Shown here piece by piece: positions 1 through 8,266 of a DNA stretch of 64,000 nucleotides. A program made the translations under genes and the position numbers. The DNA is from Pedobacter sp. Leaf41. Its GTDB lineage: Bacteria > Bacteroidota > Bacteroidia > Sphingobacteriales > Sphingobacteriaceae. The stretch spans positions 372,001-436,000 of the forward strand of contig NZ_LMLE01000007.1 of the NCBI RefSeq assembly GCF_001422545.1. Direction: 5' to 3'. How positions within the stretch are numbered: the first letter of the stretch is position 1; each line of letters begins with the position of its first letter. The notes beneath the pieces were generated by a model. That model made no database searches and was not told the origin of the DNA. It was given only the letters and a program-made list of their open reading frames with translations.

Positions 1-829
1 TTCTTAGCAATAAACTCACAATTAAGGAAAGCATAATAGAATTTACAGTAATCAGGATGTGGGCTTTATTATCAGCCATATCACTTAAACGCTGGTTATT
101 CGTTGCCGTAATCCTAAACATCGTTTCAATACCTTTGTCTGGACGATCATCTTTACCTTTCTTTTTAACCTTTGACAAATCTATTGCGGGCGCAAAGTTT
201 TTCGGCTCTTGCAATTCGGTATTAATGACCTCCTGAGGCGTTAACTTGCTTTTCAGCTTGCTAATATTGGCTTGCTTTTGGTCGTTAAGTAAAAGAATGG
301 CATAATCAGTTTGATAGCGGTGAGATTCCATAAACTGAATATCTTTTTTTCGCCATTCCAACTTACTAATGTCTTTTTTATGGATGAGCTCGGCCTCCTT
401 GTGCATTAGCTTTCCTTTCTTTCGAAAATCAGGTAATCCAAGGTGAAACAAATCTGCATCACAAACAATTTTATCGATTTGATTTTTAGGAGATTGAGGT
501 ATTTTTGTAGCCATAATAGCACTTTTTACCTGGCCCCTAATTTCAGTTTCCACATTTTGCTCAACCAAAAATTTATCTGCAAGCTCGGCTCCTTTAACTT
601 CATGATTTAAAGCATCATCATAATAACCTGTATCGTGGAAGTAGGCAGCGACAGTGACCGTAAAAAAATCCTGATCACTAAGCTGGTAGTGGTTTGCGAT
701 TTGCTGAGCGGCCTTTACAACCTCTTCAGTATGCTCAAAATTATGATAAACCAATCGCGGATCGCTGTGGTTGCGAAAATAATCGCTTACGTACTTTTCT
801 ACGTTTTCCTGCAATTGTTTATAGCTCAT
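1..829 (-). CDS. HD phosphohydrolase-PycTM (DUF5706) membrane protein, 3' end cut by window
   Basis: I translated this by hand from the ATG at 829; 276 codons are visible with no stop before the window edge. Residues 1-130 look like a metal-dependent HD domain: H29 and H33 in HNFEH, H65-D66 in YFHDTG, and D124/D126 in CDADLF. A charged linker (about 140-235) leads to GIETMFRITATNNQ and then ADNKAHILITVNSIMLS, the hallmark start of the PycTM/DUF5706 domain, whose first membrane helix begins there. PycTM proteins are known as membrane-disrupting effectors of Pycsar cyclic-nucleotide defence. HD domains often hydrolyse (cyclic) nucleotides. Their fusion suggests a nucleotide-responsive membrane protein, but its ligand is unknown. 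It lies 195 bp downstream of the DACNV gene on the same strand. Family assignment is firm, function inferred. Confidence 0.85.
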   Translation of the reverse strand, partial: MSYKQLQENVEKYVSDYFRNHSDPRLVYHNFEHTEEVVKAAQQIANHYQLSDQDFFTVTVAAYFHDTGYYDDALNHEVKGAELADKFLVEQNVETEIRGQVKSAIMATKIPQSPKNQIDKIVCDADLFHLGLPDFRKKGKLMHKEAELIHKKDISKLEWRKKDIQFMESHRYQTDYAILLLNDQKQANISKLKSKLTPQEVINTELQEPKNFAPAIDLSKVKKKGKDDRPDKGIETMFRITATNNQRLSDMADNKAHILITVNSIMLSLIVSLLLR

Positions 830-1024
830 GAATAGATTCTAATTGTACTAATTTATTTGTTCGGGAGAAATGCATTTTCTTTAAATACTTTAAGGCTAAA
901 ATTGTTTGCCAATATTAAATATAAAATTACGCTAAATTTTACAAAAGTGATGCAGGAAGATTTAGACTTGTAATCAGCTCTATATTTTACAATGCTATTA
1001 TTGATTGTGAACGATTTAAAATAT

Positions 1025-2461
1025 CTACTGTTGGTTTCGCCTGCCCGAGCGGCTTGTTTTATACTGCTGTGTTTTTATATTCTCCCACATAATTAATTTA
1101 TCTTCAATTTTAGAAAAGGCTCTAATTTCTCCATCTTGCGAAATTACAAAACCAAGCGCCGAAGGATGATTCCAACAGTAGGAAATCATAGACCTATGTC
1201 TGGTTCCATAATGTTTAGGATCATGCGGTACAAGCGATTTCGGAGTCGCTGTAGAAGTATTGGAAACAAAGATTTTTCGGGGCATTTTCTTCGATCTTAA
1301 AACCGCTCCAAAACCATTTGCAACCATGCTTTCATTAAATAATATCACTCCATCTACGCAACTTTGCGATGCTATAAAACTAATAGCACCCTTAATTTCA
1401 TCGGCTGTGCCTTTTTTATGGAAGAAGAGCTCTGTTTCTTTTTGATAGGTATTGCGAGCAACCGATCTTCGTCCTTTTTTAAAATCACTGTAAATTCTAT
1501 TTTCAACTACATACTGGTCTATGGATGCCTTTGCATGTGCAATCAAGGCCTGTGCGAGCCGATCGTAATGGATTTTATATTTAACATCTAAATCGATTGT
1601 GTCTGGAGCGATTAAAATTGCGCCACCGTGCTGATAGTTTTGAATTTTCAACAACAGTCGTGAAAAGGTTTGAATCCATAAACCATCCAAAAACTCTTCC
1701 CACTCCGTATATTGTTCCGTTGGATGAACCTGATCGATATAAGTTCTTAATGCAACTTTCAAAAAGTCAGCATTTTTCTTAATCATTTTAGATATAGGTC
1801 CGATGGTAAGTACGTCCAGGTACCTTTTAACCAAAACATTTTGTTTAAGTGTAGCTAAAAGTTCATAATCAAAAAACACATGTAGTGTTCCAATATCGCT
1901 CACAGCAACCTGAAATAACCCTGGTTGTTCAGAATACATATCAGATTCGTAGTTGAGAAAATTTTGATAGTGCATGGCCTGATCAATCATTCCCCAAACA
2001 TAAAGGCGCCCTTTATCGTCAAAATATACTGCCAAAGAAGTGCTCGAAGGGTCGGCTGCTTTCGATAGTTTGGCCAATGATTTGGTCGTCATGGGGATTT
2101 TTCGATCAAAAGCAATACAACTCCAGCGCTCTGGAACTAAGTTTGCTGGCGGAGCAGGATCGGGATTATCGGGATTGATTAACGTAACTGTAACCCGGGT
2201 CAAATCACTTTCCTCTTTACACATACTAGAGTAAAAGAGACAATCGAACAAAGTTTCTAACACGGCTAATTCTGGAAGCAATTGTTTACTTCTGGTGAGA
2301 CGAAGTTTGTGCTGAACTAATAAAGCAAGATCAATTGGGCGAGAATTTTCCAAAGTGAATGATTTACCAACTAAACAAAATGAGACCTCTAAAGTTTGTT
2401 TACAAACATTAAAGTTGTAGGATAGCTTAACGCCTTGTCGAATATCATGATGATCCAACAA
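1025..2461 (-). CDS. DisA_N-like putative sensor protein (DACNV type)
   Basis: This 478-residue protein has a C-terminal half resembling the diadenylate cyclase (DisA_N/DAC) fold. I see HGGAILIAP near residue 275, VDGVILFN at 369-376 in the position of the DGA motif, GTRHRSM at 419-425 matching the RHR motif, and VISQDGEIRAF at 439-449. DGA is DGV here while RHR is intact, so cyclase activity is doubtful. DAC-like domains of this kind have been proposed as nucleotide sensors (DACNV). The N-terminal half is family-specific. No ATG is available near the 5' end: an in-frame TAA precedes codon 1, which is TTG, and the first in-frame ATG lies at about residue 80, so a TTG start is assumed. The HD-PycTM gene follows on the same strand. 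A paralogue lies at 61954-63093. Confidence 0.75.
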   Translation of the reverse strand: MLDHHDIRQGVKLSYNFNVCKQTLEVSFCLVGKSFTLENSRPIDLALLVQHKLRLTRSKQLLPELAVLETLFDCLFYSSMCKEESDLTRVTVTLINPDNPDPAPPANLVPERWSCIAFDRKIPMTTKSLAKLSKAADPSSTSLAVYFDDKGRLYVWGMIDQAMHYQNFLNYESDMYSEQPGLFQVAVSDIGTLHVFFDYELLATLKQNVLVKRYLDVLTIGPISKMIKKNADFLKVALRTYIDQVHPTEQYTEWEEFLDGLWIQTFSRLLLKIQNYQHGGAILIAPDTIDLDVKYKIHYDRLAQALIAHAKASIDQYVVENRIYSDFKKGRRSVARNTYQKETELFFHKKGTADEIKGAISFIASQSCVDGVILFNESMVANGFGAVLRSKKMPRKIFVSNTSTATPKSLVPHDPKHYGTRHRSMISYCWNHPSALGFVISQDGEIRAFSKIEDKLIMWENIKTQQYKTSRSGRRNQQ

Positions 2462-2580
2462 GAGGAATTAAATAATGATTTTTCATTTCAATGATTCAAT
2501 TTTCCAAACTTATTTAAAAAGATCATGTTAAGTTACTAGGCCAATTCAGTTCGGTTGCGCTTAATACATTTAAAAATTTT

Positions 2581-2865
2581 ATGACGAAAATAAGTGACGA
2601 GGGATTATTAATTCCCAACGATTATTACAGAACCCAATTTATAGATAGTTTTCGGGGCGGAGTTGAAGGAGACAACACGATGACCATTATTGTAAAAGAT
2701 AATACCGATTTGGTTGTTTATGCCAATGCGGCAAAACTGGTTTGGGAATCTGTTGGAGATTACCCATCAAGCTTTAGAGGAATTGTACGTACAAAACACG
2801 GAAATGCTTTTGCCACATTCGAATATGTTGGCGCTTTGAGTGAATCCGTTTCAGCCGCTGAGTAA
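2581..2865 (+). CDS. hypothetical protein, 94 aa
   Basis: A small soluble, acidic protein that I do not recognise. It has no signal peptide, membrane segment or known motif. It begins at ATG after a 119-bp gap from the divergent DACNV gene and is followed 25 bp later by a small lipoprotein gene on the same strand, so the two may be co-transcribed. Codon use looks like that of its neighbours, and the length and clean start suggest a real gene. Confidence 0.6.
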   Translation: MTKISDEGLLIPNDYYRTQFIDSFRGGVEGDNTMTIIVKDNTDLVVYANAAKLVWESVGDYPSSFRGIVRTKHGNAFATFEYVGALSESVSAAE

Positions 2866-2890
2866 ATACATTAACTAAAACAGATCAATC

Positions 2891-3094
2891 ATGAAAACCA
2901 AATTATTAATTATTGGCTTAGCTATTTGTGCATCTTTTGCAGCGTGTAATGGCAAACAAGCCGATCAGGAAAATGCCGATAAAATGAATCAATATACTGA
3001 TTCAACATCCTTGGATACGACGACAAAAGACAGTACCAATGCAAACAACATGGCAGATTCTACAACAAATGCCCCCGCACACGCGAACAATTAG
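2891..3094 (+). CDS. small Ser/Thr/Asn/Asp-rich lipoprotein
   Basis: A 67-residue protein with a type II signal peptide: MKTKLLIIGLAICASFAACN, with a lipobox-like SFAAC placing the lipidated Cys at residue 19. The mature part is a low-complexity stretch rich in Asp, Thr, Ser and Asn with no fold signature. It is probably anchored in the outer membrane or periplasmic face. Short lipoproteins of this type are common in Sphingobacteriaceae and their function is unknown. It lies 25 bp after the 94-residue hypothetical gene. Confidence 0.7.
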   Translation: MKTKLLIIGLAICASFAACNGKQADQENADKMNQYTDSTSLDTTTKDSTNANNMADSTTNAPAHANN

Positions 3095-3162
3095 GTAGAT
3101 AATATAAGGCCTGTTAAAACCTTGTGAAGGAAGAAGTGTTTGTTTTAAAAATATTCGATATT

Positions 3163-3507
3163 ATGACTGAAGAAAAAAAACAACAAGCAATAAAATTGTT
3201 AAAGCAAGGGTTAGAAACTGTTGAAGAACGTGAATACACCGAAATTGCAGAAGTACCAACCGAAGATAGCGATCGGTTTGAAGTGAAATATAGTTTTTTA
3301 CATGATAGTGTAGAAGGAATATTCACGGTAGTAGGCCGCAGTAATGAATCGCATGCATCAGATGATAAGAAAGATTTAAAAATCACCTTACTAAGCGAAT
3401 TTGCCGAGGACTCACTCCATTACGATTCGGCAACAGCGAAAGAGCAGGTTGATCACGATTTAATTAACGTTGAAGAATACGTACATCGCCATATTAATGA
3501 GGGATAA
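3163..3507 (+). CDS. hypothetical acidic protein, 114 aa
   Basis: A soluble, Glu/Asp-rich protein starting MTEEKKQQAIKLLKQG. The reading frame can be extended upstream to a GTG at 3124, adding 13 residues, but the ATG at 3163 gives a more natural start. No motif is recognised. It is the last gene of a run of three small plus-strand genes and is followed by a strong hairpin terminator at 3516-3554 that separates it from a convergent gene. Confidence 0.6.
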   Translation: MTEEKKQQAIKLLKQGLETVEEREYTEIAEVPTEDSDRFEVKYSFLHDSVEGIFTVVGRSNESHASDDKKDLKITLLSEFAEDSLHYDSATAKEQVDHDLINVEEYVHRHINEG

Positions 3508-3515
3508 ATATTGAA

Positions 3516-3554
3516 ACAGAGAGGATAAATAGTTTGTCTATTTATCCTCTCTGT
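3516..3554. terminator. bidirectional hairpin between convergent genes
   Basis: A perfect 17-bp inverted repeat (arms 3516-3532 and 3538-3554) with a 5-base loop lies between the stop codons of two convergent genes (3507 and 3567). There is no long T-run, but its position and perfect pairing fit a shared terminator. Confidence 0.7.
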
Positions 3555-3566
3555 AATATTAATTTC

Positions 3567-4184
3567 TTAATTCGATTTCAGTAAACCTTTAACAAGGCTT
3601 TTCCATTGCGGATATGAAAACCCAATTCTGGCGGCTGTACCTACTATAGCATTTCGAAAGTTATCTAATCCATTACCAGTTTCAAAATTTGGCGATTCGT
3701 TTCGGGCATGTTCTTCTGCATACACAAAGTTTTTTATTCGTTTAATTTGAAATGTCGAGGTGGCTCGTGACGTTAAAAAGTGAGCGATTTTTCCATCTGG
3801 CTCGAGTGGATGAGATGATGGACGAACCCGAATAGTAAAAATGTCCTGATCGAAATCTACTTCAGAAAATACTGCTTCTACATGTACCCAATCGTAACCC
3901 TTTCCTAATCGCGTTCCCGGTCCGGGAATATCAATTCGGATGTAGTCACCCTCCTCCACTTCACGATCGCAGGCACGGCCAGCATGATCAAAAAGTTTGA
4001 AAGATGATAATGGAATGCTGGATAACGAACCCCAATTATTTACATCCGATAACCGATGCTTAACAACTTGATAAAATGCGGTAGCTTCTTGCTCGCTTTC
4101 GAATTCAACATTTTCTACAGCATCTGTTTCAGCTCCACTTTGATGTACTGGAACATGATCTTTTCCGATAATTTCTCTTTCCAT
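3567..4184 (-). CDS. conserved-looking hypothetical protein, 205 aa
   Basis: A soluble protein with no signal peptide that I cannot assign to a family. The N-terminal part is acidic, the central part contains a motif-like stretch GDYIRIDIPGPGTRLGKGYD, and the C-terminus is basic. It starts MEREIIGKDHVPVHQSG at 4184. It stands alone, with a 134-bp gap to the DUF4385 gene upstream on the same strand. The central GDYIRIDIPG...DWVHV region could be a small beta-rich fold, but that is a guess. Confidence 0.55.
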   Translation of the reverse strand: MEREIIGKDHVPVHQSGAETDAVENVEFESEQEATAFYQVVKHRLSDVNNWGSLSSIPLSSFKLFDHAGRACDREVEEGDYIRIDIPGPGTRLGKGYDWVHVEAVFSEVDFDQDIFTIRVRPSSHPLEPDGKIAHFLTSRATSTFQIKRIKNFVYAEEHARNESPNFETGNGLDNFRNAIVGTAARIGFSYPQWKSLVKGLLKSN

Positions 4185-4318
4185 TGCGATAAATGTTATC
4201 AGTTTTAACTATCCAATTAATAACACAATCATTTATTTAGAGGCTTTGTTTTATCAAATTAAGTTTTTCTACCCTCCATATTAAGAAATTAATCCCCAGA
4301 TTGAAACTTATATTTAAG

Positions 4319-4825
4319 CTAACCCAATTCAATTTTCCATTGCTGTTTCTGACTTCGATAATCCGGATCATTCTCTGCCCTTTTCCAAAACCCATAAAAT
4401 ATATCGGCAGCTTTTGCCTTCTCCTCCTCACCAGTGCCACGCTCAAGAGGTGAGTAACCGTTGTTCGCATTGTACTTTTTGCCGCCTTTATAATTTGCAT
4501 ATCTCCTTGCCCGGGTATAACCCATTTGCAGGTATTTTCTGGCTAGATCAGCACCAACAAATTCGTTATTTGATAAATAAGTTTCAAATAATTGATAGAT
4601 TTTTTCAGCGCTTTCCTTTGCGATTTCTGGATTTTTAAATCGCCAAAAAGGACCGATTTCTGATTTATAAGGCTCGCAGATTAAAACGCCTTGTTCACCT
4701 TTTCCAACCTTGTACTTTTCTGGATTTTCCCTATAATCGACATCTGGCTTCCAGGCATATTTAGAAACGTCAAAGTTGAGATAGGACGGCGTGGATAATT
4801 TTTCTTTTGCTGAATGATCTTTCAC
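4319..4825 (-). CDS. DUF4385 family protein
   Basis: A 168-residue soluble protein with features of the DUF4385 family: an opening YAWKPDVDYRENPEKYKVG, then GEQGVLICEPYKSEIGPFWRF, and a central segment FVGADLARKYLQMGYTRARRYA followed by NYKGGKKY. The family is widespread in bacteria and its function is unknown. It starts 12 bp after the stop of the DUF72 gene on the same strand, so the two almost certainly form an operon. Confidence 0.8.
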   Translation of the reverse strand: MKDHSAKEKLSTPSYLNFDVSKYAWKPDVDYRENPEKYKVGKGEQGVLICEPYKSEIGPFWRFKNPEIAKESAEKIYQLFETYLSNNEFVGADLARKYLQMGYTRARRYANYKGGKKYNANNGYSPLERGTGEEEKAKAADIFYGFWKRAENDPDYRSQKQQWKIELG

Positions 4826-4837
4826 TTACATTTGGTT

Positions 4838-5617
4838 TTAGTATTCGCCGATATTGCTTAGTTCTTTAATCGTAGTTTGAAGTGTGCTGATGTTCCCATG
4901 TGCATTACCCATTGTGTTGTTGAAGTAAATGAAAACTTCCTTTCCTTCCATCATCCAATCTTTTACATAGCTAGCGTATTCAGAAAGAAACGCCTCATCA
5001 TAGCTCCCTTTGTAATTTCCGCCAGGTCCATGAAACCGCAAGTACAAAAATGAAACATCATTAAAATCCATCGGACTAGCACTGAAGGACTTATCATGAA
5101 TAACAGAAGCGAAACTAAATTCGGTTAACAATTCGCTAATTTCTTCCACATAAAGAGATGGGTGCCGAAACTCTACCGCAATCTTCCATTTATTACCAAT
5201 ATTGTAACTGTGTAAATTTTCCATTAAGCTTCGGAGCTGCGAGAAATCGCCAAGGCGAATACTGGGCGGTAGCTGAACCAACAGGCAACCTTTTTTATCC
5301 TCAACACAGTTGATTACGTTGAAAAATTGTGAGATTTCTGCAGGATCAAACGCCAGTTTTTTTTGATGGGTAATTCCCTTGAACAGTTTAAAACTAAACT
5401 TAAAGTCTTCTCCAACTTCTTCCCGCCATTTGCTTACTGTTGATGGTTGCGGAATTTTATAAAAAGAACTGTTAATTTCTATACTATTCATTAAACTGCT
5501 GTAGTAAAATAGCCTCGATTTGTCCTGAAATTCTGTAGGATAGAAAGATTTATTTGGTACTGGCAAAAGCAAACCACTTGTTCCGAGATAATATTTTTCA
5601 GTGTTGATGTCGTTCAT
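4838..5617 (-). CDS. DUF72 (YecE-like) TIM-barrel protein
   Basis: A 259-residue protein of the DUF72/YecE family. Recognisable parts are YLGTSGLLLPVPNKSFYP at the N-terminus, SLMNSIEINSSFYKIPQPST (the N-S-S-F-Y strand typical of the family), FKFSFKLFKGITH, LVQLPPSIR and the later FLYLRFHGPGGNYKGSY. DUF72 proteins adopt a TIM-barrel-like fold. A role in metal or nucleic-acid repair has been suggested but not established. It is first in a two-gene operon with the DUF4385 gene. Confidence 0.88.
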   Translation of the reverse strand: MNDINTEKYYLGTSGLLLPVPNKSFYPTEFQDKSRLFYYSSLMNSIEINSSFYKIPQPSTVSKWREEVGEDFKFSFKLFKGITHQKKLAFDPAEISQFFNVINCVEDKKGCLLVQLPPSIRLGDFSQLRSLMENLHSYNIGNKWKIAVEFRHPSLYVEEISELLTEFSFASVIHDKSFSASPMDFNDVSFLYLRFHGPGGNYKGSYDEAFLSEYASYVKDWMMEGKEVFIYFNNTMGNAHGNISTLQTTIKELSNIGEY

Positions 5618-5727
5618 AAGCTACTATTCAACATCTATTTCGAGGTAATTGTTGTTGCCATTAGCACTTTGCGGAACAATTGATTGCAAAAATTAAAACC
5701 TAATAAACTTTAATTGGTTATATCTCC

Positions 5728-6072
5728 ATGAATGGACTAAGCATACAACAACTTTTCGATCAATACCAAGATATTATATTGGAGGTTGAATTAGCAAAGA
5801 AAAATATTGATGAAACGCCATTGAAAGATCTCTCCGAGGAAGATTATATCTCTGCGGATGAAGCAGAAAAATATGTGACTAATTACGCAGAACGGGAGCG
5901 TAAAATGGCGCACTTAGAAAGAGTAAGCCAAGAATGGTCGGAAATATCTGATGAACTTGCAGCCAAATTGTGCATTATCAATACCAAAGTTTTGGTAAAT
6001 GATAAACGTGATGATACTAAAGCATTAATTTATTGTGTAGATGGAGCGGTTACAGTTGAGGAGATTGAGTAA
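5728..6072 (+). CDS. hypothetical protein, 114 aa
   Basis: A soluble, acidic and probably mainly helical protein (MNGLSIQQLFDQYQDIILEV...). Residues 15-70 have the charge pattern of an alpha-helical hairpin or short coiled coil. No family is recognised. It is divergent from the DUF72 gene and is followed by a terminator at 6112-6135. Confidence 0.6.
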   Translation: MNGLSIQQLFDQYQDIILEVELAKKNIDETPLKDLSEEDYISADEAEKYVTNYAERERKMAHLERVSQEWSEISDELAAKLCIINTKVLVNDKRDDTKALIYCVDGAVTVEEIE

Positions 6073-6111
6073 TCTCATATTAAAATGCAAGTATGAACAA
6101 ATCACAAAAAA

Positions 6112-6135
6112 GCCCTTCAGAATAAACTGAAGGGC
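6112..6135. terminator. bidirectional Rho-independent terminator
   Basis: A perfect 9-bp stem GCCCTTCAG / CTGAAGGGC with a 6-base loop. On the minus strand it is followed by six T residues directly after the tRNA gene. On the plus strand it is followed by a shorter T-run, so it can also end the 5728-6072 transcript. Confidence 0.85.
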
Positions 6136-6148
6136 GACTTTTTGCATG

Positions 6149-6222
6149 TGGGCCCACCTGGGCTCGAACCAGGGACCAAAAGATTATGAGTCTTCTACTC
6201 TAACCAGCTGAGCTATAGGCCC
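6149..6222 (-). tRNA. tRNA-Met (anticodon CAT)
   Basis: On the minus strand the sequence folds as a full cloverleaf. The acceptor GGGCCTA pairs with TGGGCCC, the D arm is GCTC...GAGT, the anticodon stem GAAGA/TCTTT encloses the loop CTCATAA, and the T arm is CCTGG-TTCGAGC-CCAGG. The discriminator is A and the CCA end is not encoded. The CAT anticodon with a paired first acceptor base favours elongator Met. A lysidine-modified tRNA-Ile2 cannot be excluded by eye. Confidence 0.9.
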
Positions 6223-6340
6223 AAAAAACTTTCGTTTTTTTTGAGAGTGCAATGTTACAAATTTGCTTCGAATATTGGCAAATCTTTTTGAAAAAAATTA
6301 TTGGATAAATATTTAAAACATTGTATTTCAGCAATAAATT

Positions 6341-6829
6341 TTAAGCAAGTGGAAAATAATCAACATGCTTCCAAGGTCCGCCAAGGTATTCCCACAGATC
6401 CAAACCTAATGCATAGCAAGCGAATGGAACAAAATTTCCGGAGAGTGTATGGTAAAGTTCTTTTGCCTCTTCTGCCTTAACTTTATTTTGAACAGTAATA
6501 TGAGGCCTATAACCTTGCCTGTCTTGTGCCGTTAGGTTATTCCAAAAATGTTGCGCAATTTTTGATCTTAGTGTGTTTAATTCCTCACTTTCAATTTTAT
6601 AAGCTACGCCATTGCCTAAAAAACGCAGAGAGTTTACTTCCAAATCAAATTGTTTGACAACCAGGCTTTTCAAAAAATTCACAATATCATCGTAATCAAC
6701 CAAATGATGGAAAAGCGTTAGGTGAGCATTAAGTAAATTTCTTTCTTTAGGAAAATAGGCTTTGCGTTGCTGATCAAAAAAAACTTGGCTTTTTTGATCT
6801 ATTCTGAGTGTAAGGATGTAAACTGGCAT
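6341..6829 (-). CDS. 2H phosphoesterase (2'-5' RNA ligase family)
   Basis: A protein of about 162 residues with two HxTx motifs that define the 2H fold, HLTL in the N-terminal half and HITV in the C-terminal half. These form the catalytic pair of 2',3'-cyclic phosphodiesterases and 2'-5' RNA ligases. I place the start at the ATG at 6829 (MPVYILTLRIDQKSQ), because family members begin shortly before the first beta strand. A longer frame to 6886 exists but adds 19 unusual residues. The substrate is probably RNA ends, but 2H enzymes that cleave cyclic oligonucleotides are also known. It lies between the tRNA and a small membrane protein gene. Confidence 0.82.
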   Translation of the reverse strand: MPVYILTLRIDQKSQVFFDQQRKAYFPKERNLLNAHLTLFHHLVDYDDIVNFLKSLVVKQFDLEVNSLRFLGNGVAYKIESEELNTLRSKIAQHFWNNLTAQDRQGYRPHITVQNKVKAEEAKELYHTLSGNFVPFACYALGLDLWEYLGGPWKHVDYFPLA

Positions 6830-6924
6830 TAAAAAAGCATCATCGATAACAAGTAATTTATATATTGCTAACAGCGGGTGCCTCAAGATGTTTTTCAGTT
6901 AGCTAAAGAATAAAGAGAATTCTA

Positions 6925-7527
6925 TTAATTGTTTTTATCATAAAACTTGAAAAAGTCGTTCAATCTAAAAATTTTTGTGAGGTAAGAATAATCTTGATTA
7001 ATGCGATTATAATTTTCAAAATCCGGCTCTTCATCGTCAATATTACCTTTGCCCATTGTTCTGTCAGGAATAAATAAATTGGTGGTCACTTCAGGTTTAC
7101 CTAAAAGCGAATAAATTTCCCGGCCTTCTACTGCATAAGCTTTAAACTGACTTTTTAAATCTTTTTTGGTGTAGATGATATTATAAATTACATACTTTGA
7201 TTTTGTTGGATTTATTACACCGTATTCTGTCGGATCTAGATATAAATCCTCGCCAGCTATGTTATAATCCTTACAGTCAATTTTATGATGACCAATTTCT
7301 AAATCGACTTTTAAAAATGTATTTGCTGGAACTTCGTATTGCTGATCGTCGATGGTAACCACTAGAGCTTTGTTCGTAGGATTATCAATTAAAGTAGAAC
7401 CGTTTATTTTCGCTTTCCAAACTAACTCGTAATAGCCGTAGCCAACGAAAGCCAGAACAACGAATAAGAGAACTAAAATACCGCCGGTGCTTAGTTTTTT
7501 AGATGGTGCTGCTGTATGCTCTGCCAT
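6925..7527 (-). CDS. single-pass membrane protein of unknown function
   Basis: About 200 residues from the ATG at 7527 (MAEHTAAPSKKLS). A single transmembrane helix (GGILVLLFVVLAFVGYGYY) follows a short cytoplasmic tail, and the rest is a predicted beta-rich domain outside the membrane (INGSTLIDNPTNKALVVTIDDQQYEVPAN). An upstream in-frame ATG at 7578 would add 17 hydrophobic residues and seems less likely. The family is not recognised. The exposed domain resembles small carbohydrate- or peptide-binding beta sandwiches only in a general way. Confidence 0.6.
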   Translation of the reverse strand: MAEHTAAPSKKLSTGGILVLLFVVLAFVGYGYYELVWKAKINGSTLIDNPTNKALVVTIDDQQYEVPANTFLKVDLEIGHHKIDCKDYNIAGEDLYLDPTEYGVINPTKSKYVIYNIIYTKKDLKSQFKAYAVEGREIYSLLGKPEVTTNLFIPDRTMGKGNIDDEEPDFENYNRINQDYSYLTKIFRLNDFFKFYDKNN

Positions 7528-7791
7528 ATCATTTAATATAATGTATAAGGTTACAATTTCTGTCGTTAAAAATAACAACCTCGTATATTAAAATCTCCTC
7601 CAATTATTATTCGCTGATTTTCAGGGCAAATTCGTTAACATTGAGCGACTCTAGTTAGTCTATAATTTCCACTCACTCCTTTTTCTAATCCTGTTTTAAT
7701 ACTAGTATAACATTTAAGTTATCAAACCATCAAACTTTATGAAATTGACTTTTGCATGAAGCTTAACATCCGATACAAACATTTTCGCCCC

Positions 7792-7799
7792 TATCTTTG
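7792..7799 (+). promoter_or_regulatory. candidate -7 promoter box (TATCTTTG)
   Basis: TATCTTTG matches the Bacteroidota consensus TAnnTTTG, 10 bases before the ATG at 7810. No clear -33 TTTG lies at the usual spacing, so this is only a candidate. Confidence 0.45.
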
Positions 7800-7809
7800 T
7801 ATATAAGCG

Positions 7810-8151
7810 ATGATGATGAAGCACCTGAGAAATAATTTTACCAAAAGCACCTTTAGCTTTTTGCTGCTGAGCATGCTGATGTTAAAATTCTTTTCTTATT
7901 CTATTTCTACATTCGCATCATCAAATAACTCATATTCCACCGAAAAAGGCACAGAAGATAATCAAGATAAAGATGAAGAGTCTTTTGAGAAAGCAAAAAA
8001 GAAACTTCAGCTTTACGAATCTTCAGCAACTCATAAGGAAAATTTGCATTACATTAATCGAATTTTACTTCCCGCTCAAATACAAAAAATGAAGCTGCAT
8101 ATTTTTCCGCCCCGAAATGTTCCAACACCGCCTCCCGACTTTTTGATATAA
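7810..8151 (+). CDS. small secreted or membrane-anchored protein, 113 aa
   Basis: It begins MMMKHLRNNFTKSTFSFLLL, with a hydrophobic stretch (FSFLLLSMLMLKFFSYSISTFA) that looks like a signal peptide or N-terminal anchor. The rest is a charged, low-complexity segment (EKGTEDNQDKDEESFEKAKK) and a Pro-rich end. It lies 115 bp upstream of the ABC/HlyD/TolC operon on the same strand. A role as exported substrate or accessory factor is possible but not shown by the sequence. Confidence 0.55.
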   Translation: MMMKHLRNNFTKSTFSFLLLSMLMLKFFSYSISTFASSNNSYSTEKGTEDNQDKDEESFEKAKKKLQLYESSATHKENLHYINRILLPAQIQKMKLHIFPPRNVPTPPPDFLI

Positions 8152-8266
8152 TCCATTTGATCTATTTTAAGGATGACTAATGAACCTGATTAAGTTTCAT
8201 ATTACATCCTGCTATCTCCCTCAGTTTTCTGCAAAGCATTTAAACTATTTTTAATCGTTAATATAA

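Noticed and set aside
6341..6829. Idea that the 2H phosphoesterase belongs to the DACNV/PycTM locus as an anti-CBASS-like nucleotide nuclease
   Set aside because: It lies about 4 kb away in a different gene context. HxTx motifs are common to RNA-processing 2H enzymes, so a link is not supported.
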